A stretch of DNA of 64,000 nt from NCBI GenBank assembly GCA_963682055.1, contig OY821743.1, positions 36,504,702-36,568,701 on the forward strand. Direction: 5' to 3'. Source of the DNA: Primula veris (lineage: Eukaryota; Streptophyta; Magnoliopsida; Ericales; Primulaceae). Below the pieces are notes generated by a model. The model did no database searches, was not told the origin of the DNA, and worked only from the letters and a program-made list of their open reading frames with translations. A program made the position numbers and the translations under genes. This document shows positions 23,095-34,112 of this stretch, piece by piece (within the stretch, counting starts at the first letter, position 1; each line of letters begins with the position of its first letter).

Positions 23095-24004
23095 ATTTAC
23101 ATGTTTTTTTATCATCATCTTATAAAATTGTTAGTTAGATAAATATTTAAACATTTAATAAAACAACAATCAACAAAAAAAAATTTACACGAAATATTAA
23201 TTTACACGTGACTTACACAGTAACATTGGATGCCTCAAAATATCAAAACATATAGTGAATGTCGTTGCAGATCCATTTTAAAATAAACTTGCATATTAAA
23301 TATAAATAAATAAATGAAACAATGATTGCTGAATTTGCTATAATTATATTGTATTTCATATGTTGTAATGTTGAGCGAAACCATATATATGAAATTCCGT
23401 ATAATACTATATAATTATATATATTTTTTTATCATCTGTTAAAGGAAAAAACAAATAGTCTAAAAGCCACGAAGGCTAATTAACCCATAAAACAAACAAA
23501 CGCAAGGACGTGGCAGAATAGAAGAATATGATTTAGGGTTTAGGGTTTATGATTAATTGTAACTAATCATAATAAATGTTTGTAATTAATCATAATAAAT
23601 ATTTGTATTGTAAGATCAAAACAACAATTTCATGTGTTATCTAATATGAACGAGTTTTACAAAATTCACTACTTAATTCATGTATAATACATGTTAACCA
23701 TTTACATTTCAAAATATAACCTATTTGTATTATTATAAATATCTAATAAAATCGTTTTGAATCTTGTTAGTATGAAGTTTTGTTACGGTTTGTTAATAAT
23801 CTGTATAAAATTGAGTCAAAATCCGTAAATAATTGCATTACATACATTTTTTAAAATACAGAATAACGATTTGCAGCGGAAATGTTATGACAAAGATAGT
23901 GACGTGTCAATTTACACTGTTCAGACCACCATTTACATGTTTTTTTGATCACCATCTTATAAAATTGTTAGTTAGGTAAATATTTAAACATTTAATAAAA
24001 CAAC
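23095..24004. repeat. ~73-bp direct repeat pair inside the duplication junction DNA
   Basis: ACATTTACATGTTTTTTT followed by ATC and CATCTTATAAAATTGTTAG, TAAATATTTAAACATTTAAT occurs near 23095-23168 and again near 23934-24004. There are only a few differences. The DNA between them has no recognisable gene. A short telomere-like TTTAGGGTTTAGGG lies near 23534. Confidence 0.8.
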
Positions 24005-24624
24005 ATTTACATGTTATTCGATCGATCGGTGTAAATCTCGATTGATCGAGATTTTACACAGTGAGCTTGGATTTTTTTTCTTCTCTATTTCACACTCTCT
24101 CTTTATACCCAATCTCAGCCGCCCCTTCTCTCTATTTTTTTTTCTCTTCCTCCAAAATCAACTCAATCTTAAACCATATATATACTACATCAATCCTCAC
24201 TCAAATCATTCAATTGAATCCAAATCAACTCAGAACATTACAAAAACATTTGTGAGCATTTTCCGAAATATCGGCGACCGGAGAGCGGGGACGAAGAGCG
24301 AGACGATGTCACTTCGGCAACGGGGCATACTTAGCCTTTTGATGATGCCAAAGGGGGAAAAATACCCCTTGGCAATGATATTATTTCTATGCTATTTCTA
24401 TTTGTTTCTCTTTTGTTTTAAAAACGTTGTTTGGCTATTATGGGATGTAGTATGAGCAAGACTTTTTAGTTTTTTTTATGCTTTTAAAACTTATGTGGTG
24501 ATATTATCGTTTAATGCTTATCGGTTGCTATATCTATCTCTTTGTGATTATGTGCGATTCTTGCGATTAACTTGTCGGTTATTATATTTTGTCAATATGT
24601 TATTGCAGATTTGTTTTGTGAGCA

Positions 24625-24836
24625 AAAAAGTTCCAGTGAATCTCGATCCATCGAGATATAGGCCAATCGATCGAAAAAGCCCTAAAAAAGTTCCAGTGAA
24701 TCTCGATCCATCGAGATATAGACCGATCGATCGAAAATGGTCCAAAAAGTTCCAGTGAATCTCGATCCATCGAGATATAGTCCGATCGATCGAAAATGGT
24801 CCAAAAAGTTTCAGTGAATCTCGATCAATCGAGATG
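24625..24836. repeat. Subterminal array 1: ~60-bp units, 3.5 copies
   Basis: Units start near 24625, 24685, 24744 and 24803 (periods 60, 59, 59). Each carries AAGTTCCAGTGAATCTCG, the near-palindrome TCTCGATCCATCGAGA and the perfect palindrome CGATCGATCG. Confidence 0.9.
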
Positions 24837-24995
24837 CTATTTACTAACTGAAATTTCAGTTGCTATTTTACTAACTGAAATTTCAGTTGCAATTTACTAA
24901 CTGAAATTTCAGTTGCTATTTACTAACTGAAATTTCAGTTGCTATTTACTAACTGACACAATCAGTTGCTATTTACTAACTGACACAATCAGTTG
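24837..24995. repeat. Subterminal array 2: ~26-28-bp units, six copies
   Basis: Units of GCTATTTACTAACTGAAATT followed by TCAGTT repeat six times. The core AACTGAAATTTCAGTT is a perfect 16-bp palindrome in the first four; the last two have AACTGACACAATCAGTT instead. Confidence 0.9.
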
Positions 24996-24999
24996 GTAA

Positions 25000-25195
25000 A
25001 TTGTCTTAGTTACTAAACAGTTGCTATATAGCAACTGAAATTGTCTTAGTTACTAAACAGTTGCTATATAGCAACTGATATTGTCTTAGTTACTAAACAG
25101 TTGCTATATAGCAACTGAAATTGTCTTAGTTACTAAACAGTTAGCAACTGAAATTGTCTTAGTTACTAAACAGTTGTTATATAGCAACTGACAAT
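25000..25195. repeat. Subterminal array 3: ~42-bp units, about five copies
   Basis: Each unit joins ATTGTCTTAGTTACTAAA to the perfect palindrome CAGTTGCTATATAGCAACTG. One unit has lost half of the palindrome. Decaying AGTTGGTA-type remnants continue to the CACTA terminus at 25320. Confidence 0.9.
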
Positions 25196-25320
25196 ATTTC
25201 AGTTACAAATCAGTTGGTATTGTTTAATAACAAAAGCTTTAGTTGGTATTTCGGTTACAATTCTTTAACTACCGGATCAGTTGCTAAATAGAGTTACTAT
25301 TTGACTGTTTTCTTGTAGTG

Positions 25321-25453
25321 AGAGTACCTGACTCTGAGTCAGGGTTACTCTGGTTACCACATTCATTTGATCTGTTATTAAATTTAAACTGTAACAGTGG
25401 CTGTGAGAAGCAGAGTAACCCTGACTCAGAGTCGGGTACTCTGCTTTCTTCCG
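25321..25453. mobile_element. Two-level palindromic MITE, copy A' (duplicated, left tip missing)
   Basis: This is the duplicate of the element at 21963-22101. The first six bases (GGAAGC) are absent because the CACTA terminus abuts directly at 25320/25321. The right target site ATAATTAA (25454-25461) is intact. Confidence 0.85.
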
Positions 25454-25696
25454 ATAATTAACTCCACACACAAACATATATACTACCTAACACCGAATAA
25501 TTTAAAAAGTCATTTAGACACGTTACTAATTGCTAAATAAGTCTACTAGAATATTGTAGCTTTAACTTTATTTATTTTCTTATTATTACTCTCACCACAG
25601 TTGATGAATCATAGCTATCTTTCGACATGCATTTATTGTAACTGTTTATTTATAAATTATCTATGAGTCTATGGTTTACAGATAATTTTAGGGAAT

Positions 25697-25855
25697 GTAT
25701 TTGATTTAGTAAGAGTTAAAAATTGTTACAAGTGTGTCACTAGTTTAAAAAACTGTCACAAATCTGTTACAAATCACAAAAACCGTTGCTAATAAACTCG
25801 TAACAAAAAATATCATCACTAATACCGTCGTTATTTACGTAAGTTTTTTTTAGTG
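25697..25855 (+). mobile_element. CACTA-ended MITE, copy 1b (left end deleted)
   Basis: This is the duplicate of the element at 22357. It starts inside the element at TATTTGATTTAGTAAGAG and ends TTTTTTTTAGTG, followed by TAA (25856-25858). Together with TAA before the left end of copy 1a, this gives an original 3-bp TAA target duplication. Confidence 0.8.
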
Positions 25856-26397
25856 TAATTTGTATATGACGTGATCATTTAATCATTATGTAAAAATACT
25901 ATACAATATGTTATGTAGGTGATATTACCAATCAACATTCTTAATTAATACTCAAATACATGAATATGCCAGCTAATTAAGCTGCCAAAATATTAGTATA
26001 TTTCGATCTTGAATTGATTAGCAATTAGAATAAATGTTTAATTATTCCTAATATTGTTGAAATGATTCACCTGTCTCTATCTCATAACAATAAAATAATT
26101 AGATGTTTTAGTCATAATTGTTAATAGAGATTAGGTGAATTTTGATGTCGTCTAAATGTAACAACAAATGCCAAAGACACCTTATAATTAGCTATTATCA
26201 TATATTTTGACTTATTTACAAGGGACAAATGACCGGTTAAAGTTAAACTAACTCGATATTGATCGATTTACAATAATCCTTTTTTGATAATGTATTTGGT
26301 ACATAGGGATATGCTAATTAAAATAGATACCCTTTTTCTATATTTTAGATAACTTTCTTTATTGATGAACTTTTACATGAGAAACTGGAAAAAATAA

Positions 26398-26933
26398 AAT
26401 GTTTGATTACAATCAAAATTAATTGGCTCTAGACCTATATAATGGAATTAATAGGACATGAATCATGGGTTTGTGAGGTTTTATATATTATTCAACATAA
26501 CTTTTTCGGTAGGTAATTGAAAATTAAGTTTGGATTATTGAATTAAACAAGTACAATTATAAGGCTAATTAAATATTGTGGATACTTACCAGGAATTAAT
26601 GCGTCAAATTATAAGTGCCGTGTTTAAATGCCTTCATAAACCTTAAAACATAAGTTTATGGTTGGTGCTCCTATATCTGATTAAAAAGGGGGAAGAAAAT
26701 ATGTAAAGTTTTTGGTGGACTAATTTATATATAAACATTGCATTTTTATTTCACAAAAAAACATTTCCGATGAGGACTTTGGACCATCAACCATATATAT
26801 ATATATATATGGTGATAGTTTCCAAATTAATATAACGATTGCTTGTAAAGATAGCAAGCCAATAAATTTCAAAACTTAGACCAACTTATTTCCTTTATGT
26901 TAAACAAAAACTTACTACATGGGGCAAAAAAAA

Positions 26934-26965
<32 letters not shown>

Positions 26966-27507
26966 AGATTGCTTAGCAATACTTTTTGATGATATGAATA
27001 AAATTGGAAAAGGTGTCACATGTTTCTTAATTAGTAAAAGAGAGAAATAATGTTATTTTCTTTGAAAGTACAGTTAATGAAACTTTTTTCCATCTTTTAT
27101 TTGTAACATGTAAATTACGTGACGCTCTAAAGATTGACAAAGTGTAAAAGCATGCATTTGACCTTGGTAAAAAGGAAACCGACAATGCCAATAAACTCAA
27201 TAAATCTTGCATAAATACAATTACATATCAATATATATCTGTCACCAGATCCTCCAAACTTCTACTAAAGTTGTATGTCTAAGCAAATTAATTCAGTTTA
27301 AATGTGGTAGTTGAACTATCTCATTCTCAAACCACATTAATGTCTTTAAAAAAAATTATTTTGCTATTCTGCAAAATATTAATTAGTTTATCTACTTTAA
27401 ATTTAACTTTGTTCGTTCTTGTTTAATTTAAAAGCAATGAATCAACTTTTGAATTGGAAACTGTGAACATATAAAAGGGGGCTCAGACTCTATCGTATAG
27501 ACTATTT
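26398..27507. other. Gene-free A/T-rich DNA
   Basis: No gene could be supported. There is a TA palindrome at 26790-26811 and a TA microsatellite at about 26938-26965. Confidence 0.55.
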
Positions 27508-27515
27508 TCCGAGGA

Positions 27516-27655
27516 GGAAGCAGAATACCTGACTCTGAGTAAAGTTTACTCTGCTTTCCACAACCATTGGATCTGCTACAGTATTAATAAAGTAACAGAT
27601 CTAATGGCTGTGGAAAGCAGAGTAACCATGACTCAAAATCAGGTACTCTGCTTCC
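27516..27655. mobile_element. Two-level palindromic MITE, copy B
   Basis: This 140-bp copy has nearly complete whole-element self-complementarity, from GGAAGCAGAATACCTGACTC to the matching GGTACTCTGCTTCC. TCCGAGGA and TTCGGAGG flank it but match poorly, so the target duplication is uncertain. Confidence 0.8.
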
Positions 27656-27819
27656 TTCGGAGGGGGAGTAATCACACTCCTAATTTATTGATACTTAGAT
27701 TTAATTTGTAACCATCAAAGGGTTATTAATAAAATATACTATCAAAGAAAAAAATAACGCTTGATTAAAACTCTTTCTTTCTTGAATCTTGTATTAAAAA
27801 TCAATCTTAAATACATACT

Positions 27820-28200
27820 CCGTATGATATAACTATTTTTTTTTTATTGTTTTTTAGTGAATTTGTAAAATTTGATAATAATTCATCACATAAAATATAT
27901 TAAAAATGGTAGTTTTTATTATTTGAATAAATATTTAAGTTTATAGTAGTCTCACCTAGAGTTCTATATTTCGATTTGGGTTTTTATATTCTTTAGTGAA
28001 TTTGTGAAATTCGATAATATTTAGATTGGAGAATGTTATGTCAAATAAAATATATTAAAAACGGTAGTGTTTTTTTTGTTATTCTAATTCATATTTAATT
28101 TTAGCATATTATCAACTAGGGTTATATATTTTCATTTGAGTTTTTATTGTGTTGTAAAATCAATTTTTAATTTACCAAATTATAGTTTGGTAAATTAACT
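27820..28200. repeat. Diverged ~150-bp tandem repeats related to the 33.2/61.5 kb repeat
   Basis: Motifs such as ATATTTAAGTTTA-AGTAGTCTC, TAGAGTTCTATATTTCGATT and CATAAAATATATTAAAAA recur with spacing of about 150 bases. They resemble the internal units of the elements at 33163 and 61338. Borders are unclear. Confidence 0.45.
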
Positions 28201-29640
28201 TAAATTATATATAAAAAAAAAACTTAAATTAGTGAAACCCTCGATGACTTATGCTTTATTTTTATCTAAAAGCTGTTTTTTTTTTAAAATCAAATCATAT
28301 GTCATTTCGGCCTTTCGATGCCTAATATAAGATATTACAGATAAAAATGGTCTAGTAATTTATTTGGGAAACAATTATATAAAAATAATTATTATTATTC
28401 AAATTAAAACTAAAAAAGACTATATGTTGGCACACCCTAAATAATAGTGAACTGGGTTCATATAATTATTTTTTCATATCCACACCACGTTCAAACCACA
28501 ATTTTCACGGTCGATAAAAAATTAAAATTTAGAAAAAAAATAGTCTCAATTATTAATCAAATTATAAATATATTTATAAAAAAAAGCTTATAATTATTTT
28601 GACAATATGATAAAAACGAACAATATGACAAAACAAAATTCCTAATAATAAACATCACGCAACATATAGTCCAAACAAAATTAACGGAAATATCAGTCAG
28701 ACAAAAAATAATTTTTTTATCTTTAATAGTGATGAGTTTGTTTTGTGAGAATAGAATAAAGAGACAGACAAAGTTAAAAAAAAAATAAAAAACGGTGAGA
28801 TTGTTTTTATTGAACAAATTGTATATTGTGATAATCCAATGGATTGAGTGTTTTTTCTTTTATGCTCCAATACAAAATTTTATTGGATCCCCCTTTTCCC
28901 AAACGTGTGACCATATGAAGATAAAAAATAATAATTATTATATAAAATGACTAAAACACTAATAAAACGAAAGAATTGATTGATATGTGTCCCCATCATG
29001 TGGGATTCATCTACGTCATAATAACACAATTCTTTTATATTTTGTAGTCGTAAATTATGGTCACAAGATATTTTTAACTATTGTCCTTATTATATTATGG
29101 AACAACTAAAATACTACTATTGTAACAAACATTTTGCCCAACAAAGCTAAATTTGCATACATGCATGTGTCACGATTCTATAATAACTAACAATAGTCTC
29201 AGTCGTATTTCTAAAATCGCTAGACAAATTAGACTCGGGAGGTAAAGTCGAACGGACTAGCTGAATGGGAAAATCATATTTTTTTAATATTTTTTTTACA
29301 TGCGAAAGGTAAACCGGACTAGCGGTCAGTATTCCCATCATTATCTATACTTTTTTTGTAGTGCGAATTTGATTTTTCTAAATATGAGTAAATTACAAGC
29401 AACATGTTGATAAATTAAACAAGATTAAATAATTATTTAGTAAAGTTCCTCAAAATTGAAATGAAACTGTATTTTGAGGAATCTATGCTGATTATTATTA
29501 CTACTTAATTTAGTAAACTCCAAAAAGAGTTTTTTGTTTTTAGAAAAATAAGATTTCTGCCGACGCCGCCGACAATGACCAGTATACATAAATTAAAAAA
29601 AGCCCAAAAAACACCAAAAATAAAATGCAATGAAAATAAA
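28201..29640. other. Gene-free A/T-rich DNA
   Basis: Nothing supportable as a gene was seen. A TTTTTTTGTAGTG motif near 29350-29362 resembles a CACTA-type right end but has no matching left end. Confidence 0.5.
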
Positions 29641-29643
29641 TAA

Positions 29644-29798
29644 CACTACAAAAAAAATACTCAAATAGCGACGGAATTACTAATGTTATTTTTTGTTACG
29701 AGCTTATTAACGACAGTTTTTATGACGGATTTGTGACAATTTAGTCAATTTGTTATGGATTTGTGACAGTTTAGTCAATTTGCGACGGTTTAAATGAG
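29644..29798 (-). mobile_element. CACTA-ended MITE, copy 2 (truncated, inverted)
   Basis: CACTACAAAAAAAATACTCA follows TAA and leads into AGCGACGGAATTACTAATG. Then come TTTTTGTTACGAGCTTATTA and repeated TTTGTGACAGTTTAGTCA motifs. This is the family read from its right end. The other end is missing after GCGACGGTTTAAATGAGG. Confidence 0.8.
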
Positions 29799-30051
29799 GA
29801 GAGGTCCACAAGGATGACACGTTTCAAATATGATCCAATAATCATGACGCACGTGGACCCTTTTGGATTTTTAATACACATTAAATGTTTGTAATTAAAA
29901 ACGGTCAAAATGGCGGGAACTCCCAGAGTTACAGTGGGTCCCACCTACCACCTATCAGTAATTTGTTAAATTTAGTTACCACTTATTACCATCCTCGTAA
30001 AAAAAAAACATGGGGTAACAATACATCTACTACTTCAACATTTTCAAGCAT

Positions 30052-30349
30052 ACTTGGTAACCTGACATGATGATATACGACAAGCATACTCAGGGGGAAG
30101 CTAAGTGAGGACGATCGGGTGCCACGGCGCCCCCCATAATTTTAGAAATCCCAAGTAACGCAATTTTTTTTAGTACAATTTCTTTTTAGGTGTAGATTTG
30201 GCACCCCCATAAAAATATGTTACTTGTACATATATTTTGGCACCCCCCATTTACACATCCTGGCTTCGCCCCTGATTATTACTTGATAACGTGACATGAT
30301 GATATACGACACGCATACTTGATTACGTGACATGATGATATACGATTGA
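30052..30349. repeat. 37-bp tandem repeat, three units, interrupted by a hAT MITE
   Basis: Units of ACTTGATAACGTGACATGAT followed by GATATACGACACGCAT occur at about 30053-30090, 30281-30318 and 30319-30349. The 184-bp element at 30091-30274 separates the first from the rest. Confidence 0.8.
30091..30274. mobile_element. hAT-type MITE family 2, copy 1
   Basis: The ends are CAGGGGGAAGCTAAG and CTGGCTTCGCCCCTG, inverted copies of each other. The 184-bp body matches 54651-54832 closely. The flanking 8-mers AGCATACT and TTATTACT match only in part, so the target duplication has decayed. Confidence 0.8.
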
Positions 30350-30688
30350 GGTCTTCATTTTGTACAGTTATTGAGTTATACTGTACAATGTTCAGTCAAC
30401 TTTACAATCATTAGATTAAAAAATGAAGGGTTGTATGATACATTTTCAATAACTAATTTTATTTTTTATTTCTTTATCATATATTAAACAAATTCATATT
30501 TAATAAATTAAAAATAATTTTTATAGCACAATAAAAATGCAAATAAAAATATATAACTCTAAATTTGATTATTAATCAAAAATTGAAAAAAATTAACAAT
30601 TGAATATTTATTTTTGAAAACGGGATTTTGTGTCGTTCAATTGATTGACTGTATAAAAGAAAAACTCATACGATTGACTCTTTAATAT

Positions 30689-30948
30689 TTCCTCTGTCAT
30701 AATTTATTGGGGCAGTATTTTCTTTTTGTCTGTCCCAATTTGTTGTGGCACTTTTCTTAAATAGAAACGAACTTTTTTTATTACATTAGGTTTTTACCTT
30801 TTTCCAACATAACATAGGAGACTGTGAAACAATAAATAAGGGTAAAAAATTAAATTTAAATAAAAAGAAACACAATTATTATGTTCTCTTAATTTTTGTT
30901 ATTGTTCATATTGTCCCAATAAAATAGAACGAAATGGGACGGAGTGAG
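30689..30948. mobile_element. Stowaway-like (Tc1/mariner) MITE
   Basis: The right end GGGACGGAGTGAG followed by TA and the left end CCTCTGTCATAATTTATTGG have the form of degenerate CTCCCTCCGTCCCA-type Stowaway termini. TTGTCCCAAT and ATTGGGGCAG pair further in. The body is ~260 bp without coding capacity. Confidence 0.6.
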
Positions 30949-31692
30949 TAAAAAGTTAAATTGCAGGACTAAATCATTATATTATTACAATGGTTTTTGT
31001 TTGGTTGAAGATTTTTTTTTCTAAATCCAATTCTTTTTATTAAGGTTAAAGAGTTTGATAAGAGAAATATAGTGAGTTTTTCTTATAAAATGCACATAAG
31101 TGGTATATACGATATATAAACCAAAAACCAGTACGTACACCCACATGTGGTAAATCCGCTCTGATTTTTTCCACCACCACCAACGTCTTGCCTCCTTTCC
31201 ACCGGAGAATACTCATCCAATATATCTGAAACTAATCTTATTAAAGGTCAATCGGTCTTCAATCGGAAATTTTTGAAAAATTTAACCGATAAGGAGATCG
31301 AAGACCTCTTACCTCTGAAAATAAAGCTCGGATGAATAAATTGATATTTTAAATGTTTTTTCACTCACATGACATAATATTAGATCTTACGAGATAAATT
31401 TACAAATGGAGTTTTCAATTAGAATCCCCCAATTTACTGGTGAACTTGTTCATGTGAACTCAAGTGAAAGTGAGAAACAAACAAGGGAAATGAAAAATAA
31501 ACAGAAGAAATTGACTTTTGTTTAACGTGGGACACATTTAAAAAAGTTAACAAATATGCGTATATAACTTTTTTAACTTGTGTATATAACTCAAAGAGAT
31601 TGATGAGTAACAAAATAAAAATACATGTATAAACTTATAGGTAAAGAGTTGTGGTTGAGAATTAGTTATGAAAATAATGTCTATATACTATA

Positions 31693-31979
31693 ATTATTAA
31701 AAATTAATAAAATCTCTATTTGTTTAATAGTAAGAAAAGTGAGGGCAATATGCACTGTATTTACATGAATTACAAATTTCGGAGTTTGTTGTATACAAAC
31801 AAGCTTAATTAATACCGTAATTTTATCCTTTAGACAATTATTAAAAATTAATAAAATCTCTATTTTTTTAAGTAAGAAAAGTGAGGGCAATATGTACGTT
31901 GTATTTACATGAATTACAAATTTCGGAATTTGTTGTATACAAGTAAGCTTAATTAATACAGTAATTTTATCCTTTACAC
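31693..31979. repeat. 144-bp tandem duplication
   Basis: Units 31693-31836 and 31837-31979 both start ATTATTAAAAATTAATAAAA and end near GTAATTTTATCCTTTA-ACA. They differ by several substitutions and short indels. The open frame spanning it on the minus strand is a by-product of the duplication. Confidence 0.9.
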
Positions 31980-33162
31980 AAGTAATTATTGAGGTGTTAG
32001 ACAAAACTCAAAATAATTTCAAACCTTAATATATGTGTTTGTTCATTGTTAAGTACATTTGTTTTTAATGGGGGGAAACGATACTTGAAAAGAATAAACT
32101 AGTGTAATTATCGATGGCACTTTCACCAATTTTCCATGTTACTCTTTTATCGCAATTGGCTTATATGTGTTGCATCCAATGTAGCATGTTTGGCTACTCA
32201 TAGAAACTATTGTTTTATTTTAGTTAATTAGGACTATTCTAGTGCATGGACATTATTAATTACCTTTCCATTTTCACTCATAAGATTTCACTATTCTTTT
32301 GTAGCTTTGTTCCTTACGGTTTGAACCTTTTTTTTACAATTATTGTACTACCCACCAATTGTATAACCTAGCTATTTATCGTACATAGTTCTGAATTATA
32401 TATGTGAACTCTGTGATTCAGATCATGCCAGGGAAATCTAAATACAGAACATCGGGCATGTATTTTCATTAAAATAAACGATGAATATTTGATACCACTT
32501 ATTTTTTTTTATTTTACTTATGTAAATTTTGACACTCAATAAACCATTCGGTATAAATATTATTTCTCATTTAATTTTACATAGGTGGCGCACTTATGAC
32601 TCCAATAGTGTTAGACTTAGACAAGATGATTAAATGTGAATAAGTTCGATCATGATGAGGACAATGAGGTTGTCTTAACAATTTGTACCCACCATTGAAA
32701 TTTTACCTTCTTTGTTGAAATTCTAGTTCTATGTATTTTAAATTCTACTTTTACCACATTTTTGTCGATGCCCTTACCGCCGTTTAATACAGATCCACTT
32801 ATAATTAAAAATATTCTCATTTATTTAGCATATTATGACTTTAGACCTATGATTTGGTGGTGTTTTTTTGGTGTACTTTATTGTTTATCAATTACATTTA
32901 AATACTACTCCTTTGAGATGGAAAGATAGGTAGGCCTTCAACAGTGATTAAAACTATGAGTAATTAGTGTACATAGCAAAATAGAATTGTTAGTAAATAG
33001 AACTACTTCATCAAAGTTCTAAGTACAAAGGAATTGCCAGGATTTGTCATTGACTCATTTGTAGGGATGAGAGTGATTGGTTATTTGAGTTGATTATGAA
33101 AGCTCAACAAAAACCACATACCCTGATTCTCCATTTTATTCATTTTCATCTATTTTTTGGTC
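31980..33162. other. Gene-free A/T-rich DNA
   Basis: Nothing could be supported here beyond low-complexity A/T tracts. Confidence 0.5.
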
Positions 33163-33548
33163 AATAATGCTAATGACACAGATAGACTTAACCAGACTCT
33201 CAATACACCAGTCCTTATTGTAAATTTAGAATTTCATTTTCACCCCGAAATTTAAGAGTCTCCTATTCGGCCATATATTTAATATTTTTTAATTAATATT
33301 TAAGTTTAGGGTAGTCTAAAATAGGGTTCTATAATATTCTATTTGAGTTTTTATTTTGTTAAATCGTCAAATAAAATATATTAAAATTTTAAATATTTTT
33401 AATTAATATTTAATTTTAGGGTAGTCTCAACTAGAGTTCAATAAATATTATATTTGGGGTTTTATTTTTGTTTTGGTTGGTTGTTAAAAGAATTCTAAAA
33501 ATTACATAAATGATTGTCTGGTAATCAGTCTGCCTCTATAGCGTTACT
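33163..33548 (+). repeat. Composite repeat with internal tandem units (2 units), copy 1
   Basis: The outer arm AATAATGCTAATGA, then CAATACACCAGTCCTTA and TTCACCCCGAAATTTAAGAG, lead into two ~110-120-bp units (AATATTTAAGTTTAGGGTAG...). It ends at GAATTCTAAAAATTACATAA and CTATAGCGTTACTG. The same element in inverted orientation, with a third unit, is at 61338-61866. The class is unknown. Confidence 0.75.
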
Positions 33549-33963
33549 GTTTTTTGGCACCACTCAAACTGAATCTAAGAGTTAAGACCTTACTTCTAAA
33601 TAGAATAAAATTATTAATACTACATACTGGATTTTTGGCTTAGCCAAAAACACCATTAGAATTGAAAACACTTGAATAAAAAATTTGCAATGCAAATTAA
33701 TTACACTGTTTGTCTTCAAAGGGTTAATACTTAATTAATAGCATCAATTACTAGTCTATTTTTATAAGAAATTAACTACTATATGCTTTCAAATATGGCA
33801 CATTTAATTGTTATGGATTGGTGGTAGGATAATATATATTGTGTTCAATAAAAAAAAACTTAGTTTTTTCACCCCAATCATACAGCTTCGAACAAAAAGA
33901 TTTCATAATACTTGATCATCACGCACTAAAAACAAAATAGTGAAATCTGAAAGAAAACATTAC

Positions 33964-34112
33964 GGAAGCAGAGTACCTGACTCTGAGTCAGGTTACTCTG
34001 CTTCCTCATACAATTAGATCTGTATTTTATTAATACTGTATTAATAAAATAACAGATCCAATGGTCTGGAAAACAGAGTAACCCTGACTCAGAGTCAGGT
34101 ATTCTGCGTCCC
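33964..34112. mobile_element. Two-level palindromic MITE, copy C, exact 8-bp target duplication
   Basis: AACATTAC flanks it exactly at 33956-33963 and 34113-34120. The left arm is a 41-42-base hairpin on its own: GGAAGCAGAGTA, CCTGACTC-T-GAGTCAGG, TTACTCTGCTTCC. The right arm repeats this in inverted form. The element is 149 bp. Confidence 0.9.

Larger units (their letters stand above)
24010..25320 (+). mobile_element. Non-autonomous CACTA-type element, right end intact, left end not found
   Basis: The right end is TGTTTTCTTGTAGTG, the inverted form of the CACTACAAGAAAA terminus common in plant CACTA (En/Spm) elements. Inside it lie three tandem arrays of palindromes (24625-25195). Near 24017-24052 the array-1 unit occurs once in inverted orientation (CGATCGATCGG then TCTCGATTGATCGAGA), as expected for a left subterminal region. 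No CACTAC terminus was found there, so the left end is truncated or altered. The middle (24060-24300) looks like a captured leader: pyrimidine-rich, then GC-richer CGGCGACCGGAGAGCGGGGA. No transposase is present. A hairpin TGCCAAAGGGG/CCCCTTGGCA lies at 24346-24374. Confidence 0.65.
25321..26397. repeat. Large direct repeat, right copy (1077 bp)
   Basis: This is the partner of 21969-23060. It begins at the first base after the CACTA-type end and stops at GAAAAAATAA. The DNA after it (TGTTTGATTACAATC) is unrelated to that after the left copy. Relative to the left copy it lacks ~27 bases that include the left end of the internal CACTA-ended MITE, but it retains that MITE's right end. Confidence 0.95.

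Noticed and set aside
24625..25195. CRISPR-like spaced repeats
   Set aside because: The repeats are contiguous, their palindromes are transposon-subterminal in character, there are no unique spacers, and this is a plant nuclear region.
21969..26397. LTR retrotransposon with 1.1 kb LTRs
   Set aside because: The repeats do not start TG or end CA, no primer-binding site or polypurine tract was seen, no target duplication flanks the pair, and the left copy begins inside a MITE whose own border is intact upstream.
29350..29362. TTTTTTTGTAGTG as a CACTA right end
   Set aside because: No matching left end or family body was found upstream, so it may be chance.
29895..29945. E2F-like site (TGGCGGGAA) and TGGGTCCCACC promoter-like motifs
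   Set aside because: No gene follows on either strand and the motifs are too short to carry a call.
31681..32004. 107-residue protein with an internal repeat
   Set aside because: The frame is the by-product of a 144-bp A/T-rich tandem duplication and has no coding signature.
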